Assembly (NCBI GenBank): GCA_024697645.1
Contig: JAILFH010000116.1
Location: 1-39,941, forward strand
Source: Prevotella sp.
Lineage (GTDB): Bacteria > Bacteroidota > Bacteroidia > Bacteroidales > Bacteroidaceae
Direction: 5' to 3'
DNA: 39,941 bases
Position numbers and translations under genes: made by a program. The notes beneath the pieces are model-generated. The model had not been told where the DNA came from. It saw only the letters and a program-made list of their open reading frames with translations, and did not search any database. This document shows, piece by piece, positions 8,554-17,633 of this stretch (position 1 is its first letter; each line of letters begins with the position of its first letter).

Positions 8554-10863
8554 ATGAAAACAAAGAGCATACTGCTGGCATTCAGCATGGCAATCCTTTC
8601 GGCTTGGAACGCCGAGGCGAAAAGCGTTTTAGACGATGTTGATCCCTTCATCGGAACCACTAATTTCAGCGTGAACAATCCAGGTGCCGTGTGTCCTCAT
8701 GGCATGATGTCTGTCGTGCCATTCAACGTGATGGGTTCCGGCCTGAACGAGTTTGACAAAGATGCGCGTTGGTGGTCGGCTCCCTATGAATACAACAACA
8801 GTTATTTCACGGGTTTCGCTCATGTCGCATTGTCAGGAGTAGGCTGTCCCGAACTGGGATCACTGCTATTGATGCCCACGACGGGAGCCCTCTCGGTGGA
8901 TTATCACGAATATGGTTCGGAATACGAGGCAGAGAAAGCGTCGCCAGGATATTATACGTCGAGGTTGAAGAAATACGGCATCAAGACCGAAGTGACATCA
9001 ACTTTGCGCAGCAGTCGCGAGCGCTACACCTTTCCCAAAGGCGAGAGCCACTTGCTGCTGAACCTTGGACAAGGTCTCACCAATGAGACTGGTGGTCAGT
9101 TACACTATGTCAATGAAACGGAGATTGAAGGAATGCGCATGATGGGTACGTTCTGCTACAATCCTCAGGCTGTCTTCCCGATGTATTTCGTTTTGCGCTT
9201 GTCGAAGGCGCCCAAGTCGGCGGGATTCTATAAGAAGCAGCCCAACCGCATGGGTGTAAAAGGCGAATGGGACCCCGACAATGGCAAATACAAACTCTAC
9301 AAAGGCTATCAGAAGGATATCGCAGGTGATGATATAGGTGCTTTCTTCGATTTCGACACCGAGGAAAACGAACAGATTGAAGTGAGCGTAGGCGTTAGTT
9401 TCGTGAGCATTAAGAATGCCCGTGAGAATCTCGAAAAAGAGCAGAAGGGCATGAACTTCGATGCTATTGTGGCTCAGGCCCGTCAGCAATGGGAAGAATC
9501 TCTGGGCAGAATCACCGTAGAAGGCGGAACGCCCCAGCAGCGCAGAATTTTCTATACAGCCCTCTATCATGCACAGATGCATCCCAACATCCTGCAAGAC
9601 GTGAATGGTGAGTATCCCGAAATGGAGAATCAGCAAGTGGGCAGGATTCCTTCCGAGTCTTCAACGGGTCAGAAAAATCGCTACACAGTGTTCTCACTTT
9701 GGGACACTTATCGCAATGTCCATCAGTTGATGACACTTGTCTATCCCGATCGCCAATTGGATATGGTGCGCTCGATGATTCAGATGTATAAGGAATGGGG
9801 TTGGATGCCCAAATGGGAACTCTACGGACGCGAGACCTGGACAATGGAAGGAGACCCGTCGATTCCCGTCATTACTGACACCTGGCTGAAGGGTTTGAAT
9901 GATTTCGACATTCTGACCGCCTATGAGGCATTCACGAAGTCGGCAGACCTTCCTGACAAGCAGAATCGGATGAGGCCCGACAACACGCCCTATATTGAGA
10001 AAGGATATGTGCCCATGAACTATTTCGCTGCCGATTTGTCGGGCGATAATTCCGTGAGCCACGCTTTGGAATATTATATTGCCGACTATGCACTTTCGCT
10101 CTTGGCCGACAATCTGGCACAGAAGGCCAATGGAAAAGAGGGCAAGGCAATGCTGAAAGCCGATGCCAGGAAGTATATGCAGCGCGCTTTGGGCTATAAA
10201 CACTACTATAGTAAGGAGTCTGGAACGCTTCGTCCCATCAACAAGGATGGTTCGTTCTATAGTCCGTTCAATCCTGAGGATGGCGCCAACTTCAGCAATG
10301 CCCCGGGATTCCATGAAGGATCGGCTTGGAACTATACGTTCTACGTGCCCCACGATGTGATGGGATTGGCCCGATTGATGGGAGGAAGGAAAGCGTTTGT
10401 CGATAAACTTCAGATGGTGTTCGACCGTGGTCTCTATGATCCCGCCAATGAGCCCGACATCGCCTATCCCTATCTCTTCTCCTACTTCAAGGGCGAAGAG
10501 TGGCGCACACAAAAGGAAGTAGCCCGTTTGCTGAATAAATATTACAAGGACACCCCCGACGGAATACCTGGAAACGACGATACGGGAACCATGTCGGCAT
10601 GGGCCATTTTCTCCATGATGGGATTCTATCCCGATTGCCCAGGTGCTCCTTATTACACGTTGACGACACCTGTCTTTGACCGTGTGACGATTCATACAGA
10701 CAGGAACTTCTATCCGTCTGATATCGTCATTGAAGCCCACCGCACTTCGCCATCGCAACAGTCGATTGCGTCGATGACACTTGGCGGTAAGAAACTGTCG
10801 TCCTATCGCATCTCCCATGAGCAACTTACGAAGGGTGCTCATCTTGTCATTCAGTGTAAATAG
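8554..10863 (+). CDS. Secreted GH92 alpha-mannosidase
   Basis: This 769-residue, probably calcium-dependent exo-alpha-mannosidase acts on alpha-mannosides of N-glycans or yeast mannan. I start it at 8554, not at the earlier in-frame ATG (8413), because MKTKSILLAF begins a normal signal peptide (cleavage near EAKS, residue 22) and the promoter element lies between the two. Family signatures: DPFIGT at 30-35, VALSGVGCPELG near 91-102, FSLWDTYRN near 380, and GNDDTGTMSAW near 673, the GH92 GNDD..G.MSAW block. Length is normal for a one-module GH92. It is divergent from the HTCS gene and may be regulated separately. It stands alone, with no SusC/SusD partner nearby. Linkage specificity (1,2 versus 1,3 or other) cannot be read from the sequence. 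Confidence 0.93.
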   Translation: MKTKSILLAFSMAILSAWNAEAKSVLDDVDPFIGTTNFSVNNPGAVCPHGMMSVVPFNVMGSGLNEFDKDARWWSAPYEYNNSYFTGFAHVALSGVGCPELGSLLLMPTTGALSVDYHEYGSEYEAEKASPGYYTSRLKKYGIKTEVTSTLRSSRERYTFPKGESHLLLNLGQGLTNETGGQLHYVNETEIEGMRMMGTFCYNPQAVFPMYFVLRLSKAPKSAGFYKKQPNRMGVKGEWDPDNGKYKLYKGYQKDIAGDDIGAFFDFDTEENEQIEVSVGVSFVSIKNARENLEKEQKGMNFDAIVAQARQQWEESLGRITVEGGTPQQRRIFYTALYHAQMHPNILQDVNGEYPEMENQQVGRIPSESSTGQKNRYTVFSLWDTYRNVHQLMTLVYPDRQLDMVRSMIQMYKEWGWMPKWELYGRETWTMEGDPSIPVITDTWLKGLNDFDILTAYEAFTKSADLPDKQNRMRPDNTPYIEKGYVPMNYFAADLSGDNSVSHALEYYIADYALSLLADNLAQKANGKEGKAMLKADARKYMQRALGYKHYYSKESGTLRPINKDGSFYSPFNPEDGANFSNAPGFHEGSAWNYTFYVPHDVMGLARLMGGRKAFVDKLQMVFDRGLYDPANEPDIAYPYLFSYFKGEEWRTQKEVARLLNKYYKDTPDGIPGNDDTGTMSAWAIFSMMGFYPDCPGAPYYTLTTPVFDRVTIHTDRNFYPSDIVIEAHRTSPSQQSIASMTLGGKKLSSYRISHEQLTKGAHLVIQCK

Positions 10864-10905
10864 GAAAAAATAGGGCAGAAAGGCAGGTAGTTGTGATTTT
10901 TTTTG

Positions 10906-10913
10906 TAATTTTG
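10906..10913 (+). promoter_or_regulatory. Promoter -7 element for the rseC-rnf operon
   Basis: TAATTTTG fits TAnnTTTG and lies 70 bp upstream of the rseC start. I did not find a matching TTTG 20 nt before it. It is the only such element between the GH92 stop and the first gene of the Rnf operon. Confidence 0.55.
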
Positions 10914-10982
10914 CGCCATTGCCAGCAAAGGCCCTTTGAGAAATCTTTCAATCAACAGGCATTGTTGTAAAAAAATGCCATC

Positions 10983-11408
10983 ATGATGAATCAAAACGAA
11001 ATCAGTCACGAGGGAACCATCATTGCCGTGGGCGAAGGAAGTTTGCAAGTGAGCATTCACCAGCAAGCGGCTTGTGCTGCATGCAAGGCTGCAACTCATT
11101 GCATCGCAGCAGAGGGAAAGTCAATGACCGTCGATATTGCCAATGTCGACGCTTCTTCGTATGCTGTTGGTGAAAGAGTCCGAGTGGTTGAAACCCAGCA
11201 GGTAGCACTTCGCGCCTTGGTCTGGGCTTTTGTCATTCCATTGGCTGTTATGTTCTTCACGCTTGCCATCGTCACCTATTTCACAGGAAGCGAAGCCGCT
11301 GGAGCCCTGTCTTCATTGGTTGCGCTCATGGCTTGTTTTCTTGTGTTGCGACTTATGCGAGACAAACTCGCCCGCGAACTTCGGTTTAGTGTGAGCAAGA
11401 TAGCGTGA
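10983..11408 (+). CDS. rseC: RseC/MucC-family protein (SoxR-reducing system)
   Basis: This 141-residue inner-membrane protein has a cytoplasmic N-terminal domain carrying the cysteine cluster C.AC....HC (QAACAACKAATHC) seen in RseC. Two membrane helices follow at about 77-98 and 102-120. RseC homologues commonly sit at the head of rnf operons and are thought to work with the Rnf-like electron-transfer machinery. In enterobacteria, Rsx with RseC keeps SoxR reduced. It lies 58 bp upstream of rnfB and appears to be the first gene of the operon. A second ATG directly after the first (10986) is an equivalent start. No SoxR target is visible in the window, so its exact role here is open. Confidence 0.88.
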   Translation: MMNQNEISHEGTIIAVGEGSLQVSIHQQAACAACKAATHCIAAEGKSMTVDIANVDASSYAVGERVRVVETQQVALRALVWAFVIPLAVMFFTLAIVTYFTGSEAAGALSSLVALMACFLVLRLMRDKLARELRFSVSKIA

Positions 11409-11466
11409 CAGACAAATTGATATTATACAAAACGTTCATTTATAACCAAAAGAAAAAGGAAAACAG

Positions 11467-12459
11467 ATGGATTTCATTTTAACTGCTGTAATCGTTTTAG
11501 GAGCCATCGCCCTAATTGCCGCAGTAGGATTATTTGCTGCGGCAAAGAAATTCCAGGTTGATGAAGACCCACGCATAGCAAAGGTAGGCGAAGTCCTTCC
11601 CGGCGCTAATTGTGGCGGTTGCGGATTCCCAGGCTGTAGTGCTATGGCTGAGGCTTTGGTGAAAGGTGCCGACAAAGGTTCGCTCGAAGGACTTTCCTGT
11701 CCGGTAGGTGGAGCCAAGGTCATGGGTGAAGTGGCTGGCATCCTGGGCATGACGATTGAAGAAACTGAACCCAAGGTGGCAGTTGTCAGATGCAATGGAT
11801 GTAAGGATTATCGTCCCACGACGGCACATTATGACGGTCTGAAAACCTGTGCTGCGATGAACCTGTGCAGTGCAGGCGAGACCGGATGCGGCTATGGATG
11901 TCTGGGCTGTGGAGATTGCGTAGCAGCCTGTCAGTTTGGAGCGATTGCCCTCGATGAGGAGACAGGTCTTCCCTATGTCAACGAAGAGAAATGTACGGCT
12001 TGTGGAGCCTGCGTCAAGGCTTGTCCGCGCCACATCATTGAACTTCGGAAGAAAGGCATCAAGGGTCGTCGCGTCTATGTGAGTTGTGTCAACAAGGATA
12101 AAGGAGCAGTAGCCCGTAAGGCTTGCTCATCGGCATGTATTGGTTGTGGCAAGTGCGAGAAGGAATGTAAGTTTGGAGCCATTACGGTGGTTGACAACCT
12201 TTCCTATATTGACTGGACGAAGTGCCGTCTCTGTAAGAAGTGCGTTGCTGCATGTCCGACTGGAGCCATCGTTGCCGTTAATTTCCCAGCACCGAAACCT
12301 GCTGCCCCGAAACCGGAAACCCAGATTGTTGCCGAAAAGCCACAGTCACAGGTGAAAGCAGAGCCGCAGGCAAAAGTCGCAGTTGACCAACCTCAGAAGA
12401 AGCCGGTTGCCGAACAGTCACATCCTCAAGTAGAACAAAGGAAGGAGGAACAAGCATGA
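11467..12459 (+). CDS. rnfB: Rnf complex subunit B, multi-cluster ferredoxin subunit
   Basis: RnfB takes electrons from reduced ferredoxin into the Rnf complex. The 330-residue protein begins with one membrane helix (about 3-26). A Fe-S domain follows with Cys49, Cys52, Cys57 and Cys78. Two pairs of ferredoxin-type CxxCxxCxxxC motifs come next: Cys145-155, Cys176-186, Cys224-234 and Cys253-263. The last 60 residues are a Pro/Ala/Lys/Gln-rich tail of low complexity, probably disordered. The stop codon overlaps the rnfC start by 4 bp (ATGA at 12456), which implies translational coupling. Confidence 0.97.
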   Translation: MDFILTAVIVLGAIALIAAVGLFAAAKKFQVDEDPRIAKVGEVLPGANCGGCGFPGCSAMAEALVKGADKGSLEGLSCPVGGAKVMGEVAGILGMTIEETEPKVAVVRCNGCKDYRPTTAHYDGLKTCAAMNLCSAGETGCGYGCLGCGDCVAACQFGAIALDEETGLPYVNEEKCTACGACVKACPRHIIELRKKGIKGRRVYVSCVNKDKGAVARKACSSACIGCGKCEKECKFGAITVVDNLSYIDWTKCRLCKKCVAACPTGAIVAVNFPAPKPAAPKPETQIVAEKPQSQVKAEPQAKVAVDQPQKKPVAEQSHPQVEQRKEEQA

Positions 12460-13808
12460 TACTGAAAACATTTAAAATAGGTGGAATCCATCCCGAGGAG
12501 AACAAACTCACAGCAGAGGTTCCCACACAAGTGGCACCACTGCCCGAACAGGCAATATTCCCTCTTTCGCAGCATATTGGCGCACCTGCCAAACCTGTAG
12601 TTGCCAAAGGCGACAAGGTGAAGGTTGGAACGCTTATCGCAGAGGCAGGAGGTTTCGTCTCGGCTCCGATTTATTCATCGGTTTCGGGCACGGTCCTGAA
12701 ACTTGATACCGTCATCGATGCTACAGGTTATCGGAAGCCAGTGATTATTATTAAGGTGGAGGGCGACGAATGGGAAGAGAGCATCGACCGAAGCGATAAA
12801 CTCGAGACGCTCGAGGCCCATCCTGAGTTGACACCTGAGGAAATTGTCGAACGCGTGAAGCGAGGGGGCATCACTGGCATGGGTGGAGCAGGATTCCCAA
12901 CCCATGTGAAACTCTGTCCGCCTCCTACAGCCAAGGCCGAGTGCGTCATCATCAACGCAGTGGAGTGCGAACCTTATATCACTTCCGACTATCGGCTGAT
13001 GATGGAGCATCCCGACGAAATCATCGTGGGTCTTCAGTTGCTGATGAAGGCAGCAAAGGTGGAGCAGGGCTATATCGGAATCGAGGAGAATAAGCCCAAG
13101 GCCATTGAATTGCTCACCGAGAAGACCTCGGGAATGTCTCAAATCGAAATCGTACCGCTGAAGACAAAATATCCACAAGGTGGCGAGAAACAACTTGTTG
13201 ATGCTGTGATAGGCCGCCAAGTCCCTGCTCCGCCCGCTATTCCCGTGAATGTTGGCGCGATTGTGCAGAACGTGGGAACAGCCTTTGCCGTCTATCAGGC
13301 TGTGATGAAGAACAAACCGCTCTTCGAACGTTATACCACCGTCAGCGGAAAGAAAATCCAGAAGCCCGGCAACTTCCTCGTTCGAATGGGAACGCCGATG
13401 AGCCAGTTGATTGACCTTTGTGGCGGAATGCCAGAGAATGAGGACAACAAAGTGCTTGCTGGAGGTCCTATGATGGGTCGTTCGCTCATGAATATTGAGG
13501 TTCCTATCTGCAAGGGTACTAATGCCGTTACAATCCTTTCGGGCGAGGATGCAGTTCGCAAGTTAGTTCAGCCCTGCATTCGCTGTGCCAAATGTGTTGC
13601 AGCCTGTCCGATGGGACTTGAGCCCTATCTGCTTGCAAAACTTTCTGCCCGCAAACTCTACGAACGCGCCGAGCAGGAGGACATCACGTCCTGCATTAGT
13701 TGTGGTTCCTGCCAATTCACATGTCCATCCCATCGTCCGCTCCTCGACAATATCTCGTTGGGTAAGGCAGCCGTCATGGGCATCATCCGTGCCCGAAACG
13801 CGAAGTAA
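12456..13808 (+). CDS. rnfC: Rnf complex subunit C, NADH/FMN-binding subunit
   Basis: RnfC passes electrons to NAD+ in the ferredoxin:NAD+ direction. The 450-residue protein has the RnfC barrel-sandwich start (GGIHPEENK), a glycine-rich nucleotide/FMN site (GGAGFPTHVK, about 143-152), an SLBB region, and two 4Fe-4S motifs at Cys374-384 (CIRCAKCVAACP) and Cys413-423 (CISCGSCQFTCP). Length is near the usual size for compact RnfC without the long repeat tail of enterobacterial forms. It overlaps rnfB by 4 bp and precedes rnfD by 37 bp. Confidence 0.97.
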   Translation: MILKTFKIGGIHPEENKLTAEVPTQVAPLPEQAIFPLSQHIGAPAKPVVAKGDKVKVGTLIAEAGGFVSAPIYSSVSGTVLKLDTVIDATGYRKPVIIIKVEGDEWEESIDRSDKLETLEAHPELTPEEIVERVKRGGITGMGGAGFPTHVKLCPPPTAKAECVIINAVECEPYITSDYRLMMEHPDEIIVGLQLLMKAAKVEQGYIGIEENKPKAIELLTEKTSGMSQIEIVPLKTKYPQGGEKQLVDAVIGRQVPAPPAIPVNVGAIVQNVGTAFAVYQAVMKNKPLFERYTTVSGKKIQKPGNFLVRMGTPMSQLIDLCGGMPENEDNKVLAGGPMMGRSLMNIEVPICKGTNAVTILSGEDAVRKLVQPCIRCAKCVAACPMGLEPYLLAKLSARKLYERAEQEDITSCISCGSCQFTCPSHRPLLDNISLGKAAVMGIIRARNAK

Positions 13809-13845
13809 GAATCCATAAAACTCAGAATAAGAAAGAAATAAGAAT

Positions 13846-14859
13846 ATGAGCAAACTAATAGTATCGCTTTCGCCCCATGCCCATGGCGAGGAGAGTGTAG
13901 AGAAAAACATGTATGGAGTGCTCTTTGCGTTGGTTCCTACAGTTGTTGTCTCGTTCTTCTACTTCGGCATAGGTAGTTTCATCGTCTGTGCGACCAGCAT
14001 TCTGGCTTGTATGTTCTTCGAATGGGCCATTGCCAAGTATATGCTTCATCGTGCTCCGACACTTACAGACGGTTCCGCCATCATCACAGGTATTCTGCTG
14101 GGACTCAATCTTCCCAGCAATCTGCCCATTTGGATGGTCATCATTGGAGCCTTGGTGGCGATAGGCATTGGTAAGATGTGTTATGGCGGATTGGGTCAGA
14201 ATCTCTTCAATCCCGCTATTGTTGGTCGTTGCTTCCTGTTGGTTAGTTTCCCTGCTTCCATGACTTCATGGCCCGTCATCGGTCAAGTTAGCTCCTATAC
14301 CGATGCAACTACGGGTGCAACGCCTCTGGAAGTGATGAAAATGGCCATTAAGACAGGCGACACATCGACTCTGGAACGCTTGCCCGATTCCATCGACATG
14401 CTCTTGGGAAACATGGGCAACGGATTTGGCGCCGGAACCATTGGTGAGGCTTGTGCACTTGCCCTGCTCGTTGGTCTCGCCTTCATGCTTTGGAGAAAGA
14501 TCATTACTTGGCATATTCCTGTGAGCATCATTGGAACCGTGTTCGTCTTCAGTCTCATTCTTCACATCGTTAACCCCATCTACGCTAATCCCATGCAGGT
14601 AGTGCTGAGTGGTGGACTGATGCTTGGAGCCATCTTCATGGCTACAGACTATGTGACTTCCCCGATGACGCCCCGTGGTCAGATTATCTACGGCGTTTGC
14701 ATTGGTCTGCTAACCATCATCATCCGTAACTGGGGCAGTTATCCGGAAGGAATGTCGTTTGCCATCCTTATCATGAATGCGTTCACGCCACTCATCAACA
14801 ACTACACGAAGCCACGTCGTTTCGGCGAGCAGCCTAAACCTGCGGCTCCGTCAAAATAG
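13846..14859 (+). CDS. rnfD: Rnf complex subunit D, membrane flavoprotein
   Basis: This 337-residue integral membrane subunit has about ten hydrophobic segments. The motif TTGATPLEV at about 155-163 contains the TGAT sequence whose last Thr (Thr159) is the expected covalent FMN attachment site. With RnfG, A and E it forms the membrane core that couples electron flow to ion translocation. The N-terminal SPHAHGEESVEKNMYGV is the standard RnfD opening. The gap to rnfG is about 90 bp, the longest inside the operon. Confidence 0.96.
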   Translation: MSKLIVSLSPHAHGEESVEKNMYGVLFALVPTVVVSFFYFGIGSFIVCATSILACMFFEWAIAKYMLHRAPTLTDGSAIITGILLGLNLPSNLPIWMVIIGALVAIGIGKMCYGGLGQNLFNPAIVGRCFLLVSFPASMTSWPVIGQVSSYTDATTGATPLEVMKMAIKTGDTSTLERLPDSIDMLLGNMGNGFGAGTIGEACALALLVGLAFMLWRKIITWHIPVSIIGTVFVFSLILHIVNPIYANPMQVVLSGGLMLGAIFMATDYVTSPMTPRGQIIYGVCIGLLTIIIRNWGSYPEGMSFAILIMNAFTPLINNYTKPRRFGEQPKPAAPSK

Positions 14860-14950
14860 AGAGTGTAGCGAAACCATTTTATAAAAGATAGGTTAGCGAT
14901 TCAGAAAGAAACAATGTCCATTCATTCAAACTAAAAGTAACAAACAAGAT

Positions 14951-15541
14951 ATGGAGAAACTTCAGTCATCGCTCAGAAACATGATACTCGTGCTGGTTTT
15001 GGTATCTCTCGTCATGGGAGGAATTCTGGCATGGGTGAACCATATTACTGAGGGACCCATAGAACAGCAGGCACAGCAGATATTGGCTGCTGGCATTAAG
15101 ACCGTGATGGGAGGCGAGAAACTCACCGTTGCCAAAACTGATACAATTCGCTGCAACATCGACGACAAGGAAGCCACATTCGTTGTCTATCAGACACAGG
15201 ACAGCCGCAAACGCCCTCTTGGTGTAGCCGTTGAGTCTAAGACCATGGGATTTGGAGGCGATCTGGATATTCTCGTTGGTTTCGACACCGAGGGAACCAT
15301 CGTTGGCTATACTGTTCTGAATCATTCCGAAACACCAGGACTTGGTGCCAAGGTCGACAAGTGGTTTGGTGAAGGCGCCAAAGGTGACATCGTGGGTAAG
15401 AAACCAGCAGAAAAGCCGTTGCAGGTATCTAAAGACGGAGGCGAGGTTGATGCGATTACGGCTTCGACCATCACGAGCCGAGCCTTCCTGAAAGCCGTCA
15501 ATCAGGCCTACGACGCCTATAAAAAATCGGTGGAATCATAA
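14951..15541 (+). CDS. rnfG: Rnf complex subunit G, covalent FMN subunit
   Basis: This 196-residue protein has one N-terminal membrane helix (about 9-29) and a periplasmic FMN-binding domain. The flavin motif is DAITASTITSRAF. Where the family consensus is S/T-G-A-T this protein has T170-A-S-T173, keeping the FMN-bearing Thr173 while changing the middle two positions. ETPGLGAKV at about 127-135 is the conserved loop of FMN-binding domains. It works as an electron relay between RnfD and the RnfA/E pair. Confidence 0.94.
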   Translation: MEKLQSSLRNMILVLVLVSLVMGGILAWVNHITEGPIEQQAQQILAAGIKTVMGGEKLTVAKTDTIRCNIDDKEATFVVYQTQDSRKRPLGVAVESKTMGFGGDLDILVGFDTEGTIVGYTVLNHSETPGLGAKVDKWFGEGAKGDIVGKKPAEKPLQVSKDGGEVDAITASTITSRAFLKAVNQAYDAYKKSVES

Positions 15542-15595
15542 TCGATCTGCTGACGAAAGAACATGTAATCGAAAAAACTTGAAAACTCGAAGCAT

Positions 15596-16174
15596 ATGAA
15601 TTACATAAAAATATTAAATAACGGAATCATCAAGGAGAATCCGACCTTTGTGCTTCTTCTTGGTATGTGTCCAACACTGGCAACAACGACCAGCGCCCAG
15701 AATGGCTTGTCGATGGGTGTTGCTACGATGCTTGTGCTCATCTGCACGAACTTTGTTATCTCGTGCATCAAGAATCTGACGCCCGACAAGGTTCGCATCC
15801 CAGTGTTCGTTGTGGTCATTGCTGCTTTCGTGACGGTGCTCCAACTCGTCGTAAAGGCCTATCTGCCTGAAGTTGACAAGAGTCTTGGCATCTTCATCCC
15901 ACTGATTGTGGTGAACTGCATCATCCTTGGACGTGCGGAGGCCTTCGCCTGCAAGAACAGTCCACTTGCCAGCATTTTCGATGGCATTGGCATTGGTCTG
16001 GGCTTCACATTGGCCTTGACGATGCTCGGAATGGTTCGCGAGTTACTCGGAGCAGGTTCCATCTTCGGAGCCACTATCCTGCCTGAAACTTGCAATGTGC
16101 TGCTGTTTGTGCTGCCTCCGGGTGCATTCATCTCGCTTGGTTTGCTCAATGCTGTCATTGGAAAACTCAAATAG
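15596..16174 (+). CDS. rnfE: Rnf complex subunit E
   Basis: This 192-residue membrane protein of six helices is homologous to NqrD/RnfE. The start MNYIKILNNGIIKENPTFVLLLGMCPTLA is characteristic, and the Cys within GMCPTLA and the later NCIILGRAEAFA are the conserved Cys-containing half-membrane motifs that hold an Fe-S cluster between RnfA and RnfE. It sits 54 bp after rnfG and 44 bp before rnfA, in the same orientation. Confidence 0.95.
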   Translation: MNYIKILNNGIIKENPTFVLLLGMCPTLATTTSAQNGLSMGVATMLVLICTNFVISCIKNLTPDKVRIPVFVVVIAAFVTVLQLVVKAYLPEVDKSLGIFIPLIVVNCIILGRAEAFACKNSPLASIFDGIGIGLGFTLALTMLGMVRELLGAGSIFGATILPETCNVLLFVLPPGAFISLGLLNAVIGKLK

Positions 16175-16218
16175 GAAACTCGCAACTCGAAATTTGAAAC
16201 TCGAAATTCAGAAGATAT

Positions 16219-16818
16219 ATGGAATACATTCTTATTTTCATATCAGCGATATTTGTCAACAATATCATTCTCTCGCAGTTCCTGGGCATTTGTCCGTTCC
16301 TGGGCGTTTCGCGAAAGATCGACACGTCGCTTGGAATGGGAGCGGCAGTGGCGTTTGTGATGACCCTGGCAACAATTGTTACTTGGCTCATCCAGCACTA
16401 TGTACTCAACACGCTCGGCTTGCAATATCTGCAGACTTTGGCATTCATTCTTGTCATCGCTTCGCTCGTGCAACTCGTGGAGATTGTGCTGAAGTCGGTG
16501 TCCCCAGCGCTTTATCAGGCTCTGGGCATCTTCCTTCCGCTCATCACCACCAACTGTGCTGTGCTTGGTGTTGCATTGCTGGTCATTCAGAAAGACTACA
16601 CACTGCTTGAAAGTGTTGTCTACGCCCTTTCCACGGCCATAGGTTTTGCTTTGGCACTGGTGGTATTTGCCGGAATGCGCGAGCAGTTGGAACTGGCTGA
16701 GGTTCCAAAGGGAATGAGTGGCATGTCCATCGTGCTCATCTCCGCAGGACTACTTTCGCTGGCCTTCATGGGCTTTAGCGGCGTAGATTTGGGCTTGCGT
16801 GCAATATTTGGAGGCTGA
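16219..16818 (+). CDS. rnfA: Rnf complex subunit A
   Basis: This 199-residue, six-helix membrane protein is homologous to NqrE/RnfA and has inverted topology relative to RnfE. The conserved segments [18 protein letters not shown] and ITTNCAVLG carry the cysteines expected to ligate the intramembrane Fe-S cluster shared with RnfE. It completes the B-C-D-G-E-A gene order usual for Bacteroidales. The next gene begins only 14 bp later, so transcription probably continues. Confidence 0.96.
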   Translation: MEYILIFISAIFVNNIILSQFLGICPFLGVSRKIDTSLGMGAAVAFVMTLATIVTWLIQHYVLNTLGLQYLQTLAFILVIASLVQLVEIVLKSVSPALYQALGIFLPLITTNCAVLGVALLVIQKDYTLLESVVYALSTAIGFALALVVFAGMREQLELAEVPKGMSGMSIVLISAGLLSLAFMGFSGVDLGLRAIFGG

Positions 16819-16832
16819 TATCGCTCGAAGAA

Positions 16833-17504
16833 ATGGAAATCAGAGAGAAAGTGCACTCCGATGTGCAACTCATGGAACTGATTCAGCAAATAGGTTTTCT
16901 GCCTTTGCTCTACAGTGGTGTTCGCGGCTATTCGGCTGAGGAGATGACCGATGATGAATGTCGCTATGTCGTCTTTCCCGATGGAGGCTGGGACTGGCCG
17001 CTCTGGAAGTGGAAAGGTCCGGTGGTGACAGAGGGTGATTGCGTCTATGGCAAGTTCTTCGACAAGAAGGCAGGATTCATCAGTCGTGACTGGTGGCCCG
17101 ATTTCTACAATTACAGACGTAGCCAGCATCCAGTGCCTGCTGAGGGCACAATAGAAGATGCCATTCTGCAAACCCTTCGCGAACAGGGAAGTCTGATTAC
17201 GAGAGAACTCCGAGCCGCATGTGGTTTCTCAGGTCCGAAGATGCGAAGTCGTTTCGATGGCTATGTCACACGGCTTCAGATGGGATGCTACATCGTCACC
17301 GAAGATTTTGTCTATCCACGCGACAAACACAATAGGGAGTATGGTTGGGGTTGGTCGTTGCTGACAACGCCTGAGCAGTTGCTGGGCAAGGAAGCATGCG
17401 TTTGTGACCGAACGCCAGAAGAGTCTCATGAACGTCTTCTGAATCATTTCCACGAGATTCTGCCTTATGCTTCTGAAAGCCAGATTCTGAGGCTGATCGG
17501 ATAG
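16833..17504 (+). CDS. Uncharacterised protein, possibly winged-helix AlkZ/YcaQ-related
   Basis: This soluble 223-residue protein has no signal peptide or membrane helix. An aromatic-rich central part (GGWDWPLWKWKGPVV, about 50-64) is followed by a likely winged-helix segment (GSLITRELRAACGFSG, about 118-133, then a basic stretch and GWGWSLLTTPEQL). The layout resembles short Bacteroidota proteins annotated as related to the DNA glycosylase AlkZ/YcaQ, but I cannot see catalytic residues and make no claim of glycosylase activity. It lies 14 bp after rnfA and probably shares its transcript, though nothing in it suggests electron transfer. Confidence 0.6.
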   Translation: MEIREKVHSDVQLMELIQQIGFLPLLYSGVRGYSAEEMTDDECRYVVFPDGGWDWPLWKWKGPVVTEGDCVYGKFFDKKAGFISRDWWPDFYNYRRSQHPVPAEGTIEDAILQTLREQGSLITRELRAACGFSGPKMRSRFDGYVTRLQMGCYIVTEDFVYPRDKHNREYGWGWSLLTTPEQLLGKEACVCDRTPEESHERLLNHFHEILPYASESQILRLIG

Positions 17505-17633
17505 GGGAGAACAATTGGTTAATAGTGTCATTGAATAGACGATGTTGACAACAAAAGCATTCTTGCAACAAAAGCATTCGAATAACCCCCAAATAAATAA
17601 CTTTATAAAATTATTCAAATAAGTAAAAGAAAA

